Shown: piece after piece, positions 8,442 to 16,624 of the stretch | How positions within the stretch are numbered: position 1 is the stretch's first letter | Layout: every line of letters starts with the position of its first letter | Source of the DNA: Methanomassiliicoccales archaeon | Lineage (GTDB): Archaea > Thermoplasmatota > Thermoplasmata > Methanomassiliicoccales > UBA472 | Assembly: GCA_026394375.1 (NCBI GenBank) | Contig: JAPKYJ010000021.1 | Location: 55,288 to 119,287, forward strand | Reading direction: 5' to 3' | DNA length: 64,000 bases | The notes under the pieces: generated by a model | Told to the model about the DNA's origin: nothing | What the model saw: only the letters and a program-made list of their open reading frames with translations | Database searches by the model: none | Translations under genes and position numbers: made by a program

Positions 8442-10231
8442 TGTGCGGCATCGTGGGATATACTGGCTCCCGTAATGCCACCGAGGTCCTCATCAGCTCG
8501 CTCAAGCGATTGGAGTACCGAGGTTACGACTCGGCCGGGATCGCAGTCATCGACGGGGGCGTGCGCATTCACAAGGACAAGGGAGAAATCGCCATTATGG
8601 AGAGGTCTCTGCCCGCCATGCGCGGGGGGGTCGGAATAGCCCACACCAGATGGGCCACTTGCGGCAAACCCTCGAAGGAGAACGCCCATCCGTTCCATGA
8701 CTGCACCGGCAAGTTGGCCCTGGTCCACAATGGCATCATCGAGAATCACCTCGCCTTGAAACGCAGGCTGATGGAACGAGGGCATGAGTTCACCTCGGAA
8801 ACCGACACGGAGGTGCTGGTCCACCTGGTGGAGGAGTACGATGTCGGGTCTCTCATCACCGCCTTCATGTCGGCGCTGAGGGAAGTGAAAGGTTCGTACG
8901 CCGTGGTCATGCTGGTCGATGGCACGGACACGTTGTTCGCCGCCAGGAATGGCAATCCCCTGGTGATCGGTCTGGGCGTGAACGAGAACTTCGTGGCATC
9001 GGACGTCACAGCACTACTGGACTACACCAACAAGGTCATCTACCTCCTGGACGGGGACGTGGCCGAGGTTTCGCCCAGGGGTGTCGTCATTCGCGACCCG
9101 GATGGAAATGTTGTGGAAAGGCGACCGGACATCATCACCTGGAGCGCCGAGGATGCGCAGAAAGGCGGCTTCGAGCATTTCATGCTCAAGGAGATATTCG
9201 AAGAGCCTGAGGCGGTACAGAACACGCTCACGGGCAATCTCGACAGCAACGCAGCGGGTGAAGACTGGTATGGAAAGGACCTATCCTCAGTGCGGCTGGT
9301 GGCCTGCGGCACTTCCTACCACGCAGCCATGATCGGCAAGTACGTCCTGGAGAAGGTGGCCAAGGTACCGGCCAGCGTGGAGCTGGCCTCGGAGTTCCGC
9401 TACGCCTCGGACGTTAGAGAGGACCCGCTCGTGGTCCTGATCACCCAGAGCGGAGAGACGGCCGACACGCTCGCAGCCGCAAGGCAGGCCAGGAGGCGGG
9501 GCCTCTCAACGCTGGCCATCACCAATGTCGTAGGGAGCAGCATAGCTAGGGAGGTCGGCGACGTTTTCTATACGCACGCCGGGCCGGAGATTAGTGTAGC
9601 GGCCACCAAGACCTTCATGGCGCAAATGGTGGCAATCTACCTGCTAGCCATGCGCCTCGGATCGGCAAGAAAGACCATCGGGCCAGATGCCCTGAGGGAA
9701 ATGCGATCGCAGCTCATGGCCGTACCGAATCACATCCGCCAGGTCCTTGACCAGGCGGACCGGGTGGGGGAAGCGTCCAATATGCTGGCAGAGGCCAGGC
9801 ACGCGTTCTACCTGGGTCGGAACATCAGCTACCCGGTCATGCTTGAGGGCGCGCTGAAGCTGAAGGAGATATCCTACGTCCACGCAGAAGGTTTTGCCGC
9901 CGGTGAGCTGAAACACGGTCCTTTGTCCCTCATAGATTCCTCTACGCCAGTGGTCGCCGCCTGTGTCAAGGACCATACCTACGAGAAGATGCTCTCCAAT
10001 ATAGCGGAGGTCAAGGCGCGGGATGCGCCGGTCATCGCCCTCGCCCAAGAAGGGGATGAGGACGTGCAGAGCCTGGTCGATCAGGTCATCTTTTTCCCCG
10101 ACGTTCCTCCCTTGTTCTCTCCGTTCCCCATGACGGTGACCTTGCAGCTCCTGGCCTACGCTGCGGCCAGGAAGAAAGGGTGTCCCATCGACAAACCGCG
10201 CAATTTGGCCAAGAGCGTCACCGTCGAATGA
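8441..10231 (+). CDS. glmS: Glutamine-fructose-6-phosphate aminotransferase (isomerizing)
   Basis: GlmS makes glucosamine-6-phosphate from fructose-6-phosphate and glutamine, the first step to UDP-GlcNAc. The start is fixed at the ATG at 8441 because the N-terminal nucleophile cysteine must be residue 2 (MCGIVGYTG). The glutaminase domain shows RLEYRGYDSAG and HTRWATCGKP. Two SIS sugar-isomerase domains follow (VACGTSYHAAMIGK, TQSGETADTLAA, LGRNISYPVMLEGALKLKE). Length is 596 residues, normal for the family. The gene shares one base with the preceding nucleotidyltransferase gene. Confidence 0.96.
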   Translation: MCGIVGYTGSRNATEVLISSLKRLEYRGYDSAGIAVIDGGVRIHKDKGEIAIMERSLPAMRGGVGIAHTRWATCGKPSKENAHPFHDCTGKLALVHNGIIENHLALKRRLMERGHEFTSETDTEVLVHLVEEYDVGSLITAFMSALREVKGSYAVVMLVDGTDTLFAARNGNPLVIGLGVNENFVASDVTALLDYTNKVIYLLDGDVAEVSPRGVVIRDPDGNVVERRPDIITWSAEDAQKGGFEHFMLKEIFEEPEAVQNTLTGNLDSNAAGEDWYGKDLSSVRLVACGTSYHAAMIGKYVLEKVAKVPASVELASEFRYASDVREDPLVVLITQSGETADTLAAARQARRRGLSTLAITNVVGSSIAREVGDVFYTHAGPEISVAATKTFMAQMVAIYLLAMRLGSARKTIGPDALREMRSQLMAVPNHIRQVLDQADRVGEASNMLAEARHAFYLGRNISYPVMLEGALKLKEISYVHAEGFAAGELKHGPLSLIDSSTPVVAACVKDHTYEKMLSNIAEVKARDAPVIALAQEGDEDVQSLVDQVIFFPDVPPLFSPFPMTVTLQLLAYAAARKKGCPIDKPRNLAKSVTVE

Positions 10232-11218
10232 TCAGTCGAGACGCTCCGGGCACATCTCGCGGCGAGAGCAAGAGCGGCATTTGCCCGGGCGGTTGTGATT
10301 GCGATGCACGTTCCCGCTTCGCTTCCTCTCCCGTATCTCATCAAGCTTGGATATGACGAGGTCTCGGAGGTCCTCGTTGAACTCCACCTCATGCTCTTCG
10401 TCTCCGTATCGCAAGAGACCGTGGGAAACGTTCCGGGCCATGACGTCGCTGACCAGGAGGCAGTAGGCGGCCACCTGGATGATGTGGGAGAACAGCGGTC
10501 CCTTGGGTCGGCGACCGGTCTTGATCTCTACAGGCACCAATTCTCCGTTCAGCTCCAGGATGTAGTCCGGTCGCCCGTTCAGTCCATACTTCGCCGATCG
10601 CAGCAGTCGAGAACCATTGACGCCCACATACTTGATGTCGCCTTCGATTGTCTGGGCTTGACGTTTCTTACTTGCCTCTCGGCTCGAATTGAACGAATTC
10701 TGCAGTGCCAGCGACGCGCCGATCAGCCACACGAGAGCGGCCACCTCCAGTACGATCGCAAGCGTGAAGTCCTGGTGCAAGAGGGTGACGGAGTTCAGGG
10801 CCACCACCATGGCAATGATGGCCGCGACCGCAACGCCTCGCTCATACTTGGCGCTCCGGCGCTCATCCTTGTGCGAGGCGGAACGGTAGAGCAAGAAAAG
10901 GGCCGCCCCGATCCAAACGATGGAAATGATGCTTAGGACAGCGCTTATCTCCCCCGAGCTTGCCAGCCCCATGAGCGAGAGCCCGACGAGGCCCAGGATA
11001 GTGGCGATGACGGAGAACACCAGCACCACCATCTCCCAATTGCGGGCCTCCGTTTCTCTCTTCACAATGAGATTGAGGTCTCGGGAGAACGTCTCGTGTT
11101 CCTGGTCTCCTTTCTTCAGCGCTTCTGAGGTCACTTGGACCTCAAGGCTCAACCACCAGCTCAACGGACAGTAGCAGTAGCGTTCGAGCTCGCTCGCGGA
11201 GATGGTCTCTTGGTGCAT
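10232..11218 (-). CDS. Cas4-like PD-(D/E)XK nuclease with four inserted membrane helices
   Basis: A 328-residue protein with the parts of a Cas4/RecB-type nuclease. C17 lies in the N-terminal motif CYCPLS and H41 in GDQEHE. The core has D218 in RPDYI, E231 and K233 in VEIKTGRRP, and Q248-x3-Y in QVAAYC. C314, C317 and C323 at the end complete the four-cysteine [4Fe-4S] set. Between motif 1 and the core (residues ~62-172) are four hydrophobic segments long enough to span the membrane, a layout I do not know from standard Cas4. No CRISPR array or cas gene is near. The gene converges on glmS with abutting stops and follows the TPD nuclease gene by 20 bases. Confidence 0.75.
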   Translation of the reverse strand: MHQETISASELERYCYCPLSWWLSLEVQVTSEALKKGDQEHETFSRDLNLIVKRETEARNWEMVVLVFSVIATILGLVGLSLMGLASSGEISAVLSIISIVWIGAALFLLYRSASHKDERRSAKYERGVAVAAIIAMVVALNSVTLLHQDFTLAIVLEVAALVWLIGASLALQNSFNSSREASKKRQAQTIEGDIKYVGVNGSRLLRSAKYGLNGRPDYILELNGELVPVEIKTGRRPKGPLFSHIIQVAAYCLLVSDVMARNVSHGLLRYGDEEHEVEFNEDLRDLVISKLDEIRERKRSGNVHRNHNRPGKCRSCSRREMCPERLD

Positions 11219-11238
11219 CGCGCGATGTTAATGGCGTC

Positions 11239-12024
11239 CTACAATAACGGCTTTTTGCATTCCGTGCTCAGTACCTTGCAGTCCATATGCAGGAGCGACA
11301 TGTCGGTGATGAAGATGCCTCTCGGATTCTCGATCTCGTCCACGAAGCCGAACCAGTAGACCACCAGTCCGTCGCCGAAGAGCTCCGTGTACGGCTCGAG
11401 CTGCTTCTTCACGTTCTTGTTTATCTCCACCCGGTCCCCGAACGAGGCCTTTGATTCGATCCAGTTGATGTCCCAACCGTTGACGCGTATCGGCTCGTCC
11501 AGGAGGCAGTCGGGGGTCTTGGGGAACTCGCCGCGCAGGTCCTTCTCGGTCCGATAGGTCAAGTTCTTGGAGTTCAGCCATCCCTGCAGCTGCTCCTCGC
11601 CCCACGTCCCGCGCTTGTACTGCGCCTCATTAGCCCAAGGGGAGTAGATGCAATCTTCTTTCGTGATCTCCAAGATATCTTTCTTCAGGCGCGGGTCGGT
11701 GATGCTCTCCGGCTCTCGCACATGTTTCCAGAAGACCTTCTTGGAGCAGCCGTTGGCCTGGAAGATCATCATGCCGGTGAGGATGGGCGGAAACTCGTGC
11801 TTGCTGGAGAGCCAAAGCATGCTCTTCCCCGCCCTCCAGTCCTTGAGGAGATGGGGCGCTATCCTCTGCACGCGGTAGAACTTCTTGGTCGTCTCTCTCA
11901 CCGTCTTCTGGGTGAAGATCACCGTCAATAATTCCTCGTCCAGATTGAGTTCGCGAGCCAGGGCCTTTACGTCCGAGGGGTTTCGCAATCGATCGTAAAT
12001 CTGTTTGAAATCGTTACCTTTCAT
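11239..12024 (-). CDS. CDIN1 (C15orf41)-like TPD-domain nuclease
   Basis: Archaeal homologue of the human CDAN1-interacting nuclease. The C-terminal half has KRGTWGEEQLQGWL, then KTPDCLL (the TPD motif), INWIESKASFGD (E-x-K of a PD-(D/E)XK core) and GLVVYWFGFVDEIEN, closely following the human order. The N-terminal half is a helical DNA-binding-like domain. I chose the ATG at 12024: the frame stays open to an ATG at 12129, but a TATA-like CAAATAA lies between the two, around 12060. It forms a likely operon with the Cas4-like gene downstream. The substrate is unknown. Confidence 0.8.
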   Translation of the reverse strand: MKGNDFKQIYDRLRNPSDVKALARELNLDEELLTVIFTQKTVRETTKKFYRVQRIAPHLLKDWRAGKSMLWLSSKHEFPPILTGMMIFQANGCSKKVFWKHVREPESITDPRLKKDILEITKEDCIYSPWANEAQYKRGTWGEEQLQGWLNSKNLTYRTEKDLRGEFPKTPDCLLDEPIRVNGWDINWIESKASFGDRVEINKNVKKQLEPYTELFGDGLVVYWFGFVDEIENPRGIFITDMSLLHMDCKVLSTECKKPLL

Positions 12025-12219
12025 CGTTACACTTTCTGCGCTTCGTAGAATTGGAGGGTTATTTGAACCTATCGCAACTTGTGATCGGTCCAGTCTCCGA
12101 GGAGCGATGTCAGAAACGCCTCCCGTCATGCTTCGATCTCGCTCCTTTTCGCGTTCTTACCTTCATTCCCTTTTCGCTCCCCCTTATTGCTTGGCCAGGA
12201 TGCCCAAGTCTGCAACATG

Positions 12220-12229
12220 GTTAAATACT
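12220..12229 (+). promoter_or_regulatory. TATA box
   Basis: GTTAAATACT lies ~65 bases before the ATG at 12293, in the 270-bp divergent gap after the TPD nuclease gene. A TATA-like match; the transcript leader would be about 35-40 bases. Confidence 0.45.
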
Positions 12230-12292
12230 GGTAAGGGCGTTCAATTCACGTTGGCGGTTCGGTCCGCTGACTAGCAGATAGGAAGATGGGAT

Positions 12293-12928
12293 ATGGAACA
12301 GTTGGATTCTGTCGGTTTGTCGTTCATGGCCAAAGAGCCGGGCCCACCATGGTTGCCTGCGAGCGCCGCGGAAGCGAGAAAGCTCGCCTATTGGGCACAA
12401 TGGATCTGCCTTCTCTTCGGCATCATTTGGCTGGTCTATGGTATAATTGATTTGATTCTATGGTCTAGGTTCGGGCTTGGACTTGGATGGTACGGCATCG
12501 TTGGCGCCGCAGTGAACATCGTGACCGTGTTCATGTTGAAGAAGACCGTCTTCGATGCCATCGATCAGGGTAGGTTCCGCGAGGCCAATGACAAGATGCT
12601 CATCTGGGCCATACTGACCATCATCTTCGGATTGCTCGGGGGCATATTCCTTCTCCTGGCATACCTCAAGATGAACGAGGTTTTCCAGCCGAACTATCAA
12701 CCCTACCCGGCGGGACAATACCAGGCAGCGCCCCAGGGTCAACCGCAGCCTCCGCAACCTGCGTCACAACCAGCACCGCAAGCACCGCAGCCAGCCCCGG
12801 TACCTCCACCTCAACCTCAGCAGCCAGCGTCACAGCAGAAGCACGCTGAGATGGTGAAGTGCAAGAAGTGCGGGGTGCAGTATCCGGCGTTCATGCGCAC
12901 CTGTCCGAACTGCAACGAACCGCGCTGA
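12293..12928 (+). CDS. Membrane protein with Pro/Gln-rich linker and C-terminal zinc ribbon
   Basis: A 211-residue protein. Residues ~30-115 contain about three or four hydrophobic segments (ICLLFGIIWLVYGIIDLIL; WAILTIIFGLLGGIFLLLAY). A long low-complexity linker rich in Pro, Gln and Ala follows (~130-180). The protein ends in a zinc ribbon with CKKCGVQY and CPNCNEPR. This membrane-plus-zinc-ribbon design is common in archaea, but no specific function can be given. It stands alone between a divergent nuclease gene and a convergent DUF504 gene. Confidence 0.65.
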   Translation: MEQLDSVGLSFMAKEPGPPWLPASAAEARKLAYWAQWICLLFGIIWLVYGIIDLILWSRFGLGLGWYGIVGAAVNIVTVFMLKKTVFDAIDQGRFREANDKMLIWAILTIIFGLLGGIFLLLAYLKMNEVFQPNYQPYPAGQYQAAPQGQPQPPQPASQPAPQAPQPAPVPPPQPQQPASQQKHAEMVKCKKCGVQYPAFMRTCPNCNEPR

Positions 12929-12940
12929 AACGCCTTCCTT

Positions 12941-13198
12941 CTATTCTTCCCTTCTCCCCTTCCCTTCCTCTACCTGAAAGAGCGATCGCCCTCGATACTC
13001 GATTCGCCTGATGCGGTGAAACGGTATCTTCGCCTCCTTCGTGACGAAGAAGGAACGCTCCAGCTCCACTATGTCCTTGCCCAGCACGTTCATGACATCG
13101 CCGGGAGCGCCTCGGTGGAGGTAGATGATGATCGCTTCGGCCAGATCCTCTCCTTCCGTCCACTTCAGTCGATTCAGGATCTCCCGCGGATAGGTCAT
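12941..13198 (-). CDS. DUF504 family small protein
   Basis: An 85-residue protein starting MTYPREILNRLKW, the signature opening of the archaeal DUF504/UPF0248 family, with IPFHRIRRIEYRG near the end. The family is small, basic and often near RNA-related genes; its function is not established. The stop lies 12 bases from the convergent zinc-ribbon gene. Confidence 0.75.
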   Translation of the reverse strand: MTYPREILNRLKWTEGEDLAEAIIIYLHRGAPGDVMNVLGKDIVELERSFFVTKEAKIPFHRIRRIEYRGRSLFQVEEGKGRREE

Positions 13199-13258
13199 AT
13201 GGCATCATAGCGCATTACGACCGACAAATTCTTTTTGCCTTCCGTGGCTGTCATAGTC

Positions 13259-14890
13259 ATGAAGAAGACTGTCGTCAAGGGGAACCTGGTGGACGTCGTG
13301 GGAGGGATGGTCTTCCCGGCCCAGGTTACCATGATCGACGGCAAGATATGGTCTGTGGAACGATCGAACGTCAGCTATGATCGCTACCTAGTACCCGGTT
13401 TCATCGATGCGCACATCCATATCGAATCCTCCTTGCTCACTCCTTCCAGATTCGCGGAGGCGGCGGTGCCTCATGGGACTACTGCCACGGTCTCGGACCC
13501 TCACGAGATCGCCAACGTCCTAGGTACGGAGGGAGTCCGCTACATGGTCAAAGATGCAGAGGGCGTGCCCCTGCGCATCCGCTACACCGCCCCCTCCTGC
13601 GTTCCAGCGACATCCTGGGAGACATCGGGAGCGAAGCTCGGCTGGAGGGAAGTGCGAGAGCTGCTGAGGATGAAGGAGTTCGTGGCCCTAGGCGAGGTCA
13701 TGAACGTTCCCGGGGTATTGGCGGACGATCCAGAGGTCATGGCCAAAATCGAGGTCGCCCAGCAGATGGGCAAACCGGTGGACGGTCATTGCCCCGAGGT
13801 GATCGGCGATAGACTGGACCGCTACATATCCGCTGGCATTAGCACGGACCACGAATGCATCTCCGCGAAAGAGGCGGAGGAGAAGCACCGCAAGGGCATG
13901 CTCATACTTGTGCGGGAGGGTTCGTCCTCCAAGAACCTGGCGGCGCTCATGCCCTTCGCCAAGGCACATTCGTGCTGCCTGGTTTCCGACGACTTGCGGG
14001 CGAGGGACCTGCAGAAGGGGCACCTGGACCTGCTCCTGCGCAAGGCGGTGGCCCTGGGCATGGAACCGGTGCACGCGCTTCGAGCTGTGACAATGTGGCC
14101 TGCCGCCCATTACCACCTTCCCGGGGGGCATCTCTCAGAGGGGGAGGTCGCGGACCTAGTGGTGCTGCGGGACCTGAAGGACTTCCAGGTGCTGCAAGTG
14201 TACATCGGCGGCGATCTGGTGGCGGAGGACGGTCTGCCCAAGTTCCAAGCACATCCCCAGGTGTTACGCACCGGCATCCGCCCCCCCGGCAAAGAGCCGG
14301 AGGCATTCGTGATTCACACTCAGAATCAAACTGGCCGTGCAAAGGTAAGGGTCATCGGCATGCTGGGCGATCAGGACATCAGCAAGGCGGAAGAGGCGGT
14401 ACTGCCGATCGTAGATGGTCAGATCAAGAGCGACCCCGGACAAGACGTGCTGCTCATGGCCGTCGTCAATCGCTATGCCATCGCACCCCCTGCTTTGGCG
14501 TTCGCGCGGGGGCTCGGGCTGAAGAAGGGAGCTATCGCGTCCACGGTGGCGCATGATTCTCACAACATCATCACCGTGGGCGTCGACGTCGCGAGTCTGG
14601 CCTTGGCGGTGATGGGCGTGGCCGAAAGCGGCGGATACTTCGCCACCGATGGGCAGGAAAGCGTAGCTCTACCTCTTACAGTGGCAGGGTTGATGAGCTC
14701 CGAGCCTTGCGCTACGGTGGCGGCAGGCGAGGAGCGCATGATGAGCTTCGTGCGCGCCCTCAGTTGCACGCTGCCGGCTCCCTTCATGACCTTGTCTTTC
14801 CAGAGTCTGTTGGTGGAGCCAGAGTTGAAACTGAGCGACAAAGGGCTGTTCGATTCGGTCCGCTTCCAGTTCGTGGACGCGGTAGTCTGA
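13259..14890 (+). CDS. ade: Adenine deaminase
   Basis: Deaminates adenine to hypoxanthine in purine salvage. The amidohydrolase metal site is clear: LVPGFIDAHIHIESS near residue 55, HGTTATVSDPHEIANV, and later GHCPEVIGD. The C-terminal adenine-deaminase domain has VAHDSHNIITVG. I prefer the ATG at 13259 (about 543 residues); a TTG at 13235 in frame would add eight residues and lies very close to the likely promoter. Hypoxanthine made here can be used by the phosphoribosyltransferases downstream. Confidence 0.93.
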   Translation: MKKTVVKGNLVDVVGGMVFPAQVTMIDGKIWSVERSNVSYDRYLVPGFIDAHIHIESSLLTPSRFAEAAVPHGTTATVSDPHEIANVLGTEGVRYMVKDAEGVPLRIRYTAPSCVPATSWETSGAKLGWREVRELLRMKEFVALGEVMNVPGVLADDPEVMAKIEVAQQMGKPVDGHCPEVIGDRLDRYISAGISTDHECISAKEAEEKHRKGMLILVREGSSSKNLAALMPFAKAHSCCLVSDDLRARDLQKGHLDLLLRKAVALGMEPVHALRAVTMWPAAHYHLPGGHLSEGEVADLVVLRDLKDFQVLQVYIGGDLVAEDGLPKFQAHPQVLRTGIRPPGKEPEAFVIHTQNQTGRAKVRVIGMLGDQDISKAEEAVLPIVDGQIKSDPGQDVLLMAVVNRYAIAPPALAFARGLGLKKGAIASTVAHDSHNIITVGVDVASLALAVMGVAESGGYFATDGQESVALPLTVAGLMSSEPCATVAAGEERMMSFVRALSCTLPAPFMTLSFQSLLVEPELKLSDKGLFDSVRFQFVDAVV

Positions 14891-14966
14891 CCGAACTTTG
14901 TTCCGGGGGCAGAAAAGTCTTTTTCCCTCCAAGCCGGTCGAGGTCGAGGATTCAGGGGGCGATTCG

Positions 14967-15629
14967 ATGGCTAAGGTGGAGAGCTTCAAGTGCAAGTTGG
15001 TCACGTACGACGAGATCTCGCGTTGGACTTTGGACGTGGCGCGGCAGATCCAGGATTGCCGTTGCAAGCCGACGGTGATCATCGGCCTGACCAGAGGGGG
15101 TTGGGTTCCGGCCAGACTGCTGTGCGATCATCTGCATGTCAAGAAGCTCTACGCGGTCAAGACCGAGCATTGGGGCGTGACGGCGAACCAAGATGGAAAG
15201 GCGCTGTTGACCCAGGAGCTGAACGCTCCCATAGAGAACGAGGACGTGCTGGTGGTGGACGATATCACAGACACCGGGGAGAGCCTGAAGCTGGCCATCG
15301 CCCATCTGCAGGAGATGCATCCGAAGACGATCCGCACCGTCACATTACTGCACATCACCCATTCCAAGTTCGAGCCCGACTTCTACTCCGTTCGGGTCCC
15401 GGAGGAGGAGTGGACCTGGTTCGTGTTCCCATGGAACCTACACGAGGACCTGCGGACTCTGCTACCGAAGACGCTGGACGAGGGCAAGACCGAGGGAGAT
15501 GTCTCCAGAGCTTTCAAGGAGCAGTTCCAGATTGATGTTGATGAGGGCCTGGTCCGCTCCACCCTCAAGGATCTGGAAGGGGAGGGCAAAGTGCGTCGTG
15601 TCGGCAGGATATGGATGAGAGCGGGTTGA
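14967..15629 (+). CDS. Purine phosphoribosyltransferase family protein
   Basis: A type-I phosphoribosyltransferase domain (residues ~1-160) with GLTRGGWVPARLL and the PRPP-binding loop VLVVDDITDTGES. The C-terminal ~55 residues (EGDVSRAFKEQFQIDVDEG onward) look like a small helical domain, as in archaeal COG2236-type hypoxanthine/xanthine phosphoribosyltransferases. The ATG at 14967 gives a normal N terminus (MAKVESFKCKLVTYDEI); the frame is open upstream but those residues lie over the probable promoter. It follows ade by 76 bases. Confidence 0.8.
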   Translation: MAKVESFKCKLVTYDEISRWTLDVARQIQDCRCKPTVIIGLTRGGWVPARLLCDHLHVKKLYAVKTEHWGVTANQDGKALLTQELNAPIENEDVLVVDDITDTGESLKLAIAHLQEMHPKTIRTVTLLHITHSKFEPDFYSVRVPEEEWTWFVFPWNLHEDLRTLLPKTLDEGKTEGDVSRAFKEQFQIDVDEGLVRSTLKDLEGEGKVRRVGRIWMRAG

Positions 15630-15685
15630 TGTGACACCGCCAACCAGGTTCGTCGGCAATCTTTATGAGATGGGTCGCCAGAAAA

Positions 15686-15706
15686 CCCACGGACTTTAGT
15701 CGTGGG
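15686..15706 (+). repeat. Left-end subterminal hairpin
   Basis: CCCAC and GTGGG pair around GACT/AGTC with a TT turn and one bulged G at 15691. An outer helix GTCGCCA (15674-15680) with TGGCGAC (15712-15718) encloses it across two five-base internal loops. This resembles the imperfect palindromes recognised by Y1 TnpA transposases. Confidence 0.65.
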
Positions 15707-16037
15707 GTGAATGGCGACAATCTTAAACATCAGACAAACATACCTGGTGCATACAGAAGTTTCCAGACACCTCGCAAGAGGTAAGGCACTCTCCGCCCGG
15801 GAGAGTAAGACCGCTGAAGCTCTGGGCTAAAACTTCGAACACATCGCTCTATCGGGCACGAGACTGGCAACGGTCTGCGGGAAAGGTATTTGAACGCTCC
15901 CGATGGAGTAGGCCGCCGTGGCAGATGCCACCCTGCTTTGCAAGCAGGAGTCAGCCGACCGAATGTAGCGTGCCGTGACACCTTGGATAAGGCCGAGCAT
16001 AGTTACAAGCCCACGATCTTGATCGTGGATAGCTAAC
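15690..16037 (+). ncRNA. Candidate omega-RNA-like structured RNA
   Basis: The interior is unusually rich in local hairpins: ACCTC-GCAA-GAGGT (GNRA tetraloop, 15769-15782), ACTCTCC-GCCCG-GGAGAGT (from 15788), GTGGCA/TGCCAC and CCTGCTT-TGC-AAGCAGG (15932-15948), then the right-end hairpin. ATCGGG near 15851 can pair with CCCGAT near 15899. A TATA-like CTTTATGA at 15661 would place a start near the left hairpin. The layout fits an omega-RNA of TnpB or IscB (HEARO) elements; the wording of the RAAGACCGCTGAAGC-like middle part reminds me of HEARO, from memory only. No nuclease gene is attached. Confidence 0.5.
16011..16028 (+). repeat. Right-end hairpin
   Basis: A perfect 8-bp stem CCACGATC/GATCGTGG with a TT turn, preceded by ACAAGC and followed by ATAGCTAAC. 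This arrangement is common at the right end of IS605-type elements, where a TnpB guide RNA would run on into the flank (from ~16037). Confidence 0.65.
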
Positions 16038-16063
16038 CTATTCGCAAACGGAACAGCGGAACG

Positions 16064-16624
16064 ATGAAGCTGGACCTACTCAAGAATAGTCTGGAAGCGG
16101 CCCCCATCGTGCGGTTGGGGAGCTACGATTACTTTGTGCACCCCATCACTGATGGTATCCCCAGCATGCCGCCTGAGCTTCTAAAGGAGGTATTGGACGC
16201 CCTGGTGGAGGTAGGCGACTTCAACTGTGATCTCATCACCGCACCAGAGGCCATGGGCATTCCTTTGGCTGTGCCATTGTCCTTGCGCCTTGGCATCCCC
16301 TACAACATTATCCGCAAGCGTCGGTACTCGCTCCCCGGCGAAGTGCAGGTTCATCAGATCACTGGCTATTCGGAGAAAGAGCTCTTCATCAACGGGATCA
16401 AGGCGGGGGACCGGGTGGTCCTGGTGGACGATGTTCTGAGCACCGGCGGCACGTTGCGAGCGGTGGTACAAGCGCTTCAGAATATGGGCGTGGAGCTGGT
16501 TGACGTGATCGTGGTGGTGGAGAAGGGCAGGAACAAGTCGAAGCTAGAGAGCGAGCTGGGCTTGAGGATCAAGACCCTGGTCAAGGTGGAAGTGCGCGAA
16601 GGACGTCTGGTGGTCCTTAGCTGA
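16064..16624 (+). CDS. hpt: Hypoxanthine/guanine phosphoribosyltransferase
   Basis: Converts hypoxanthine or guanine plus PRPP to IMP or GMP. The 186-residue protein matches the archaeal Hpt type, which is related to adenine phosphoribosyltransferases: APEAMGIPLAVPLSLRLG, then RKRRYSLPGE, and the PRPP loop VVLVDDVLSTGGTLRA. The ATG at 16064 is 27 bases after the right end of the IS-like element, so its promoter may have been moved or supplied by that element. Its 3' end overlaps the convergent ABC permease gene by eight bases. Confidence 0.92.
   Translation: MKLDLLKNSLEAAPIVRLGSYDYFVHPITDGIPSMPPELLKEVLDALVEVGDFNCDLITAPEAMGIPLAVPLSLRLGIPYNIIRKRRYSLPGEVQVHQITGYSEKELFINGIKAGDRVVLVDDVLSTGGTLRAVVQALQNMGVELVDVIVVVEKGRNKSKLESELGLRIKTLVKVEVREGRLVVLS

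Larger units (their letters stand above)
15674..16037 (+). mobile_element. IS200/IS605-like element remnant without protein genes
   Basis: A 364-bp stretch between two purine salvage genes that holds no reading frame of protein character. It is bounded by two hairpins of the kind found at IS200/IS605 ends: CCCAC-G-GACT-TT-AGTC-GTGGG at 15686-15706 on the left, and CCACGATC-TT-GATCGTGG at 16011-16028, followed by ATAGCTAAC, on the right. The left hairpin is nested inside a further GTCGCCA/TGGCGAC pairing. Neither tnpA, tnpB nor iscB is present, so the element can only move in trans or is dead. The exact ends need comparison with other copies. Confidence 0.6.

Noticed and set aside
10232..11218. 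Cas4-like gene as part of a CRISPR-Cas locus
   Set aside because: No direct-repeat array, cas1, cas2 or effector gene is visible in the surrounding sequence, and the neighbours are glmS and a TPD nuclease.
15630..16060. The structured region as RNase P RNA or SRP RNA
   Set aside because: The conserved GAGGAAAGUCC and ACAGAA elements of RNase P RNA and the GGAA/GNAR helix-8 motif of SRP RNA are not seen, while IS605-type end hairpins are.
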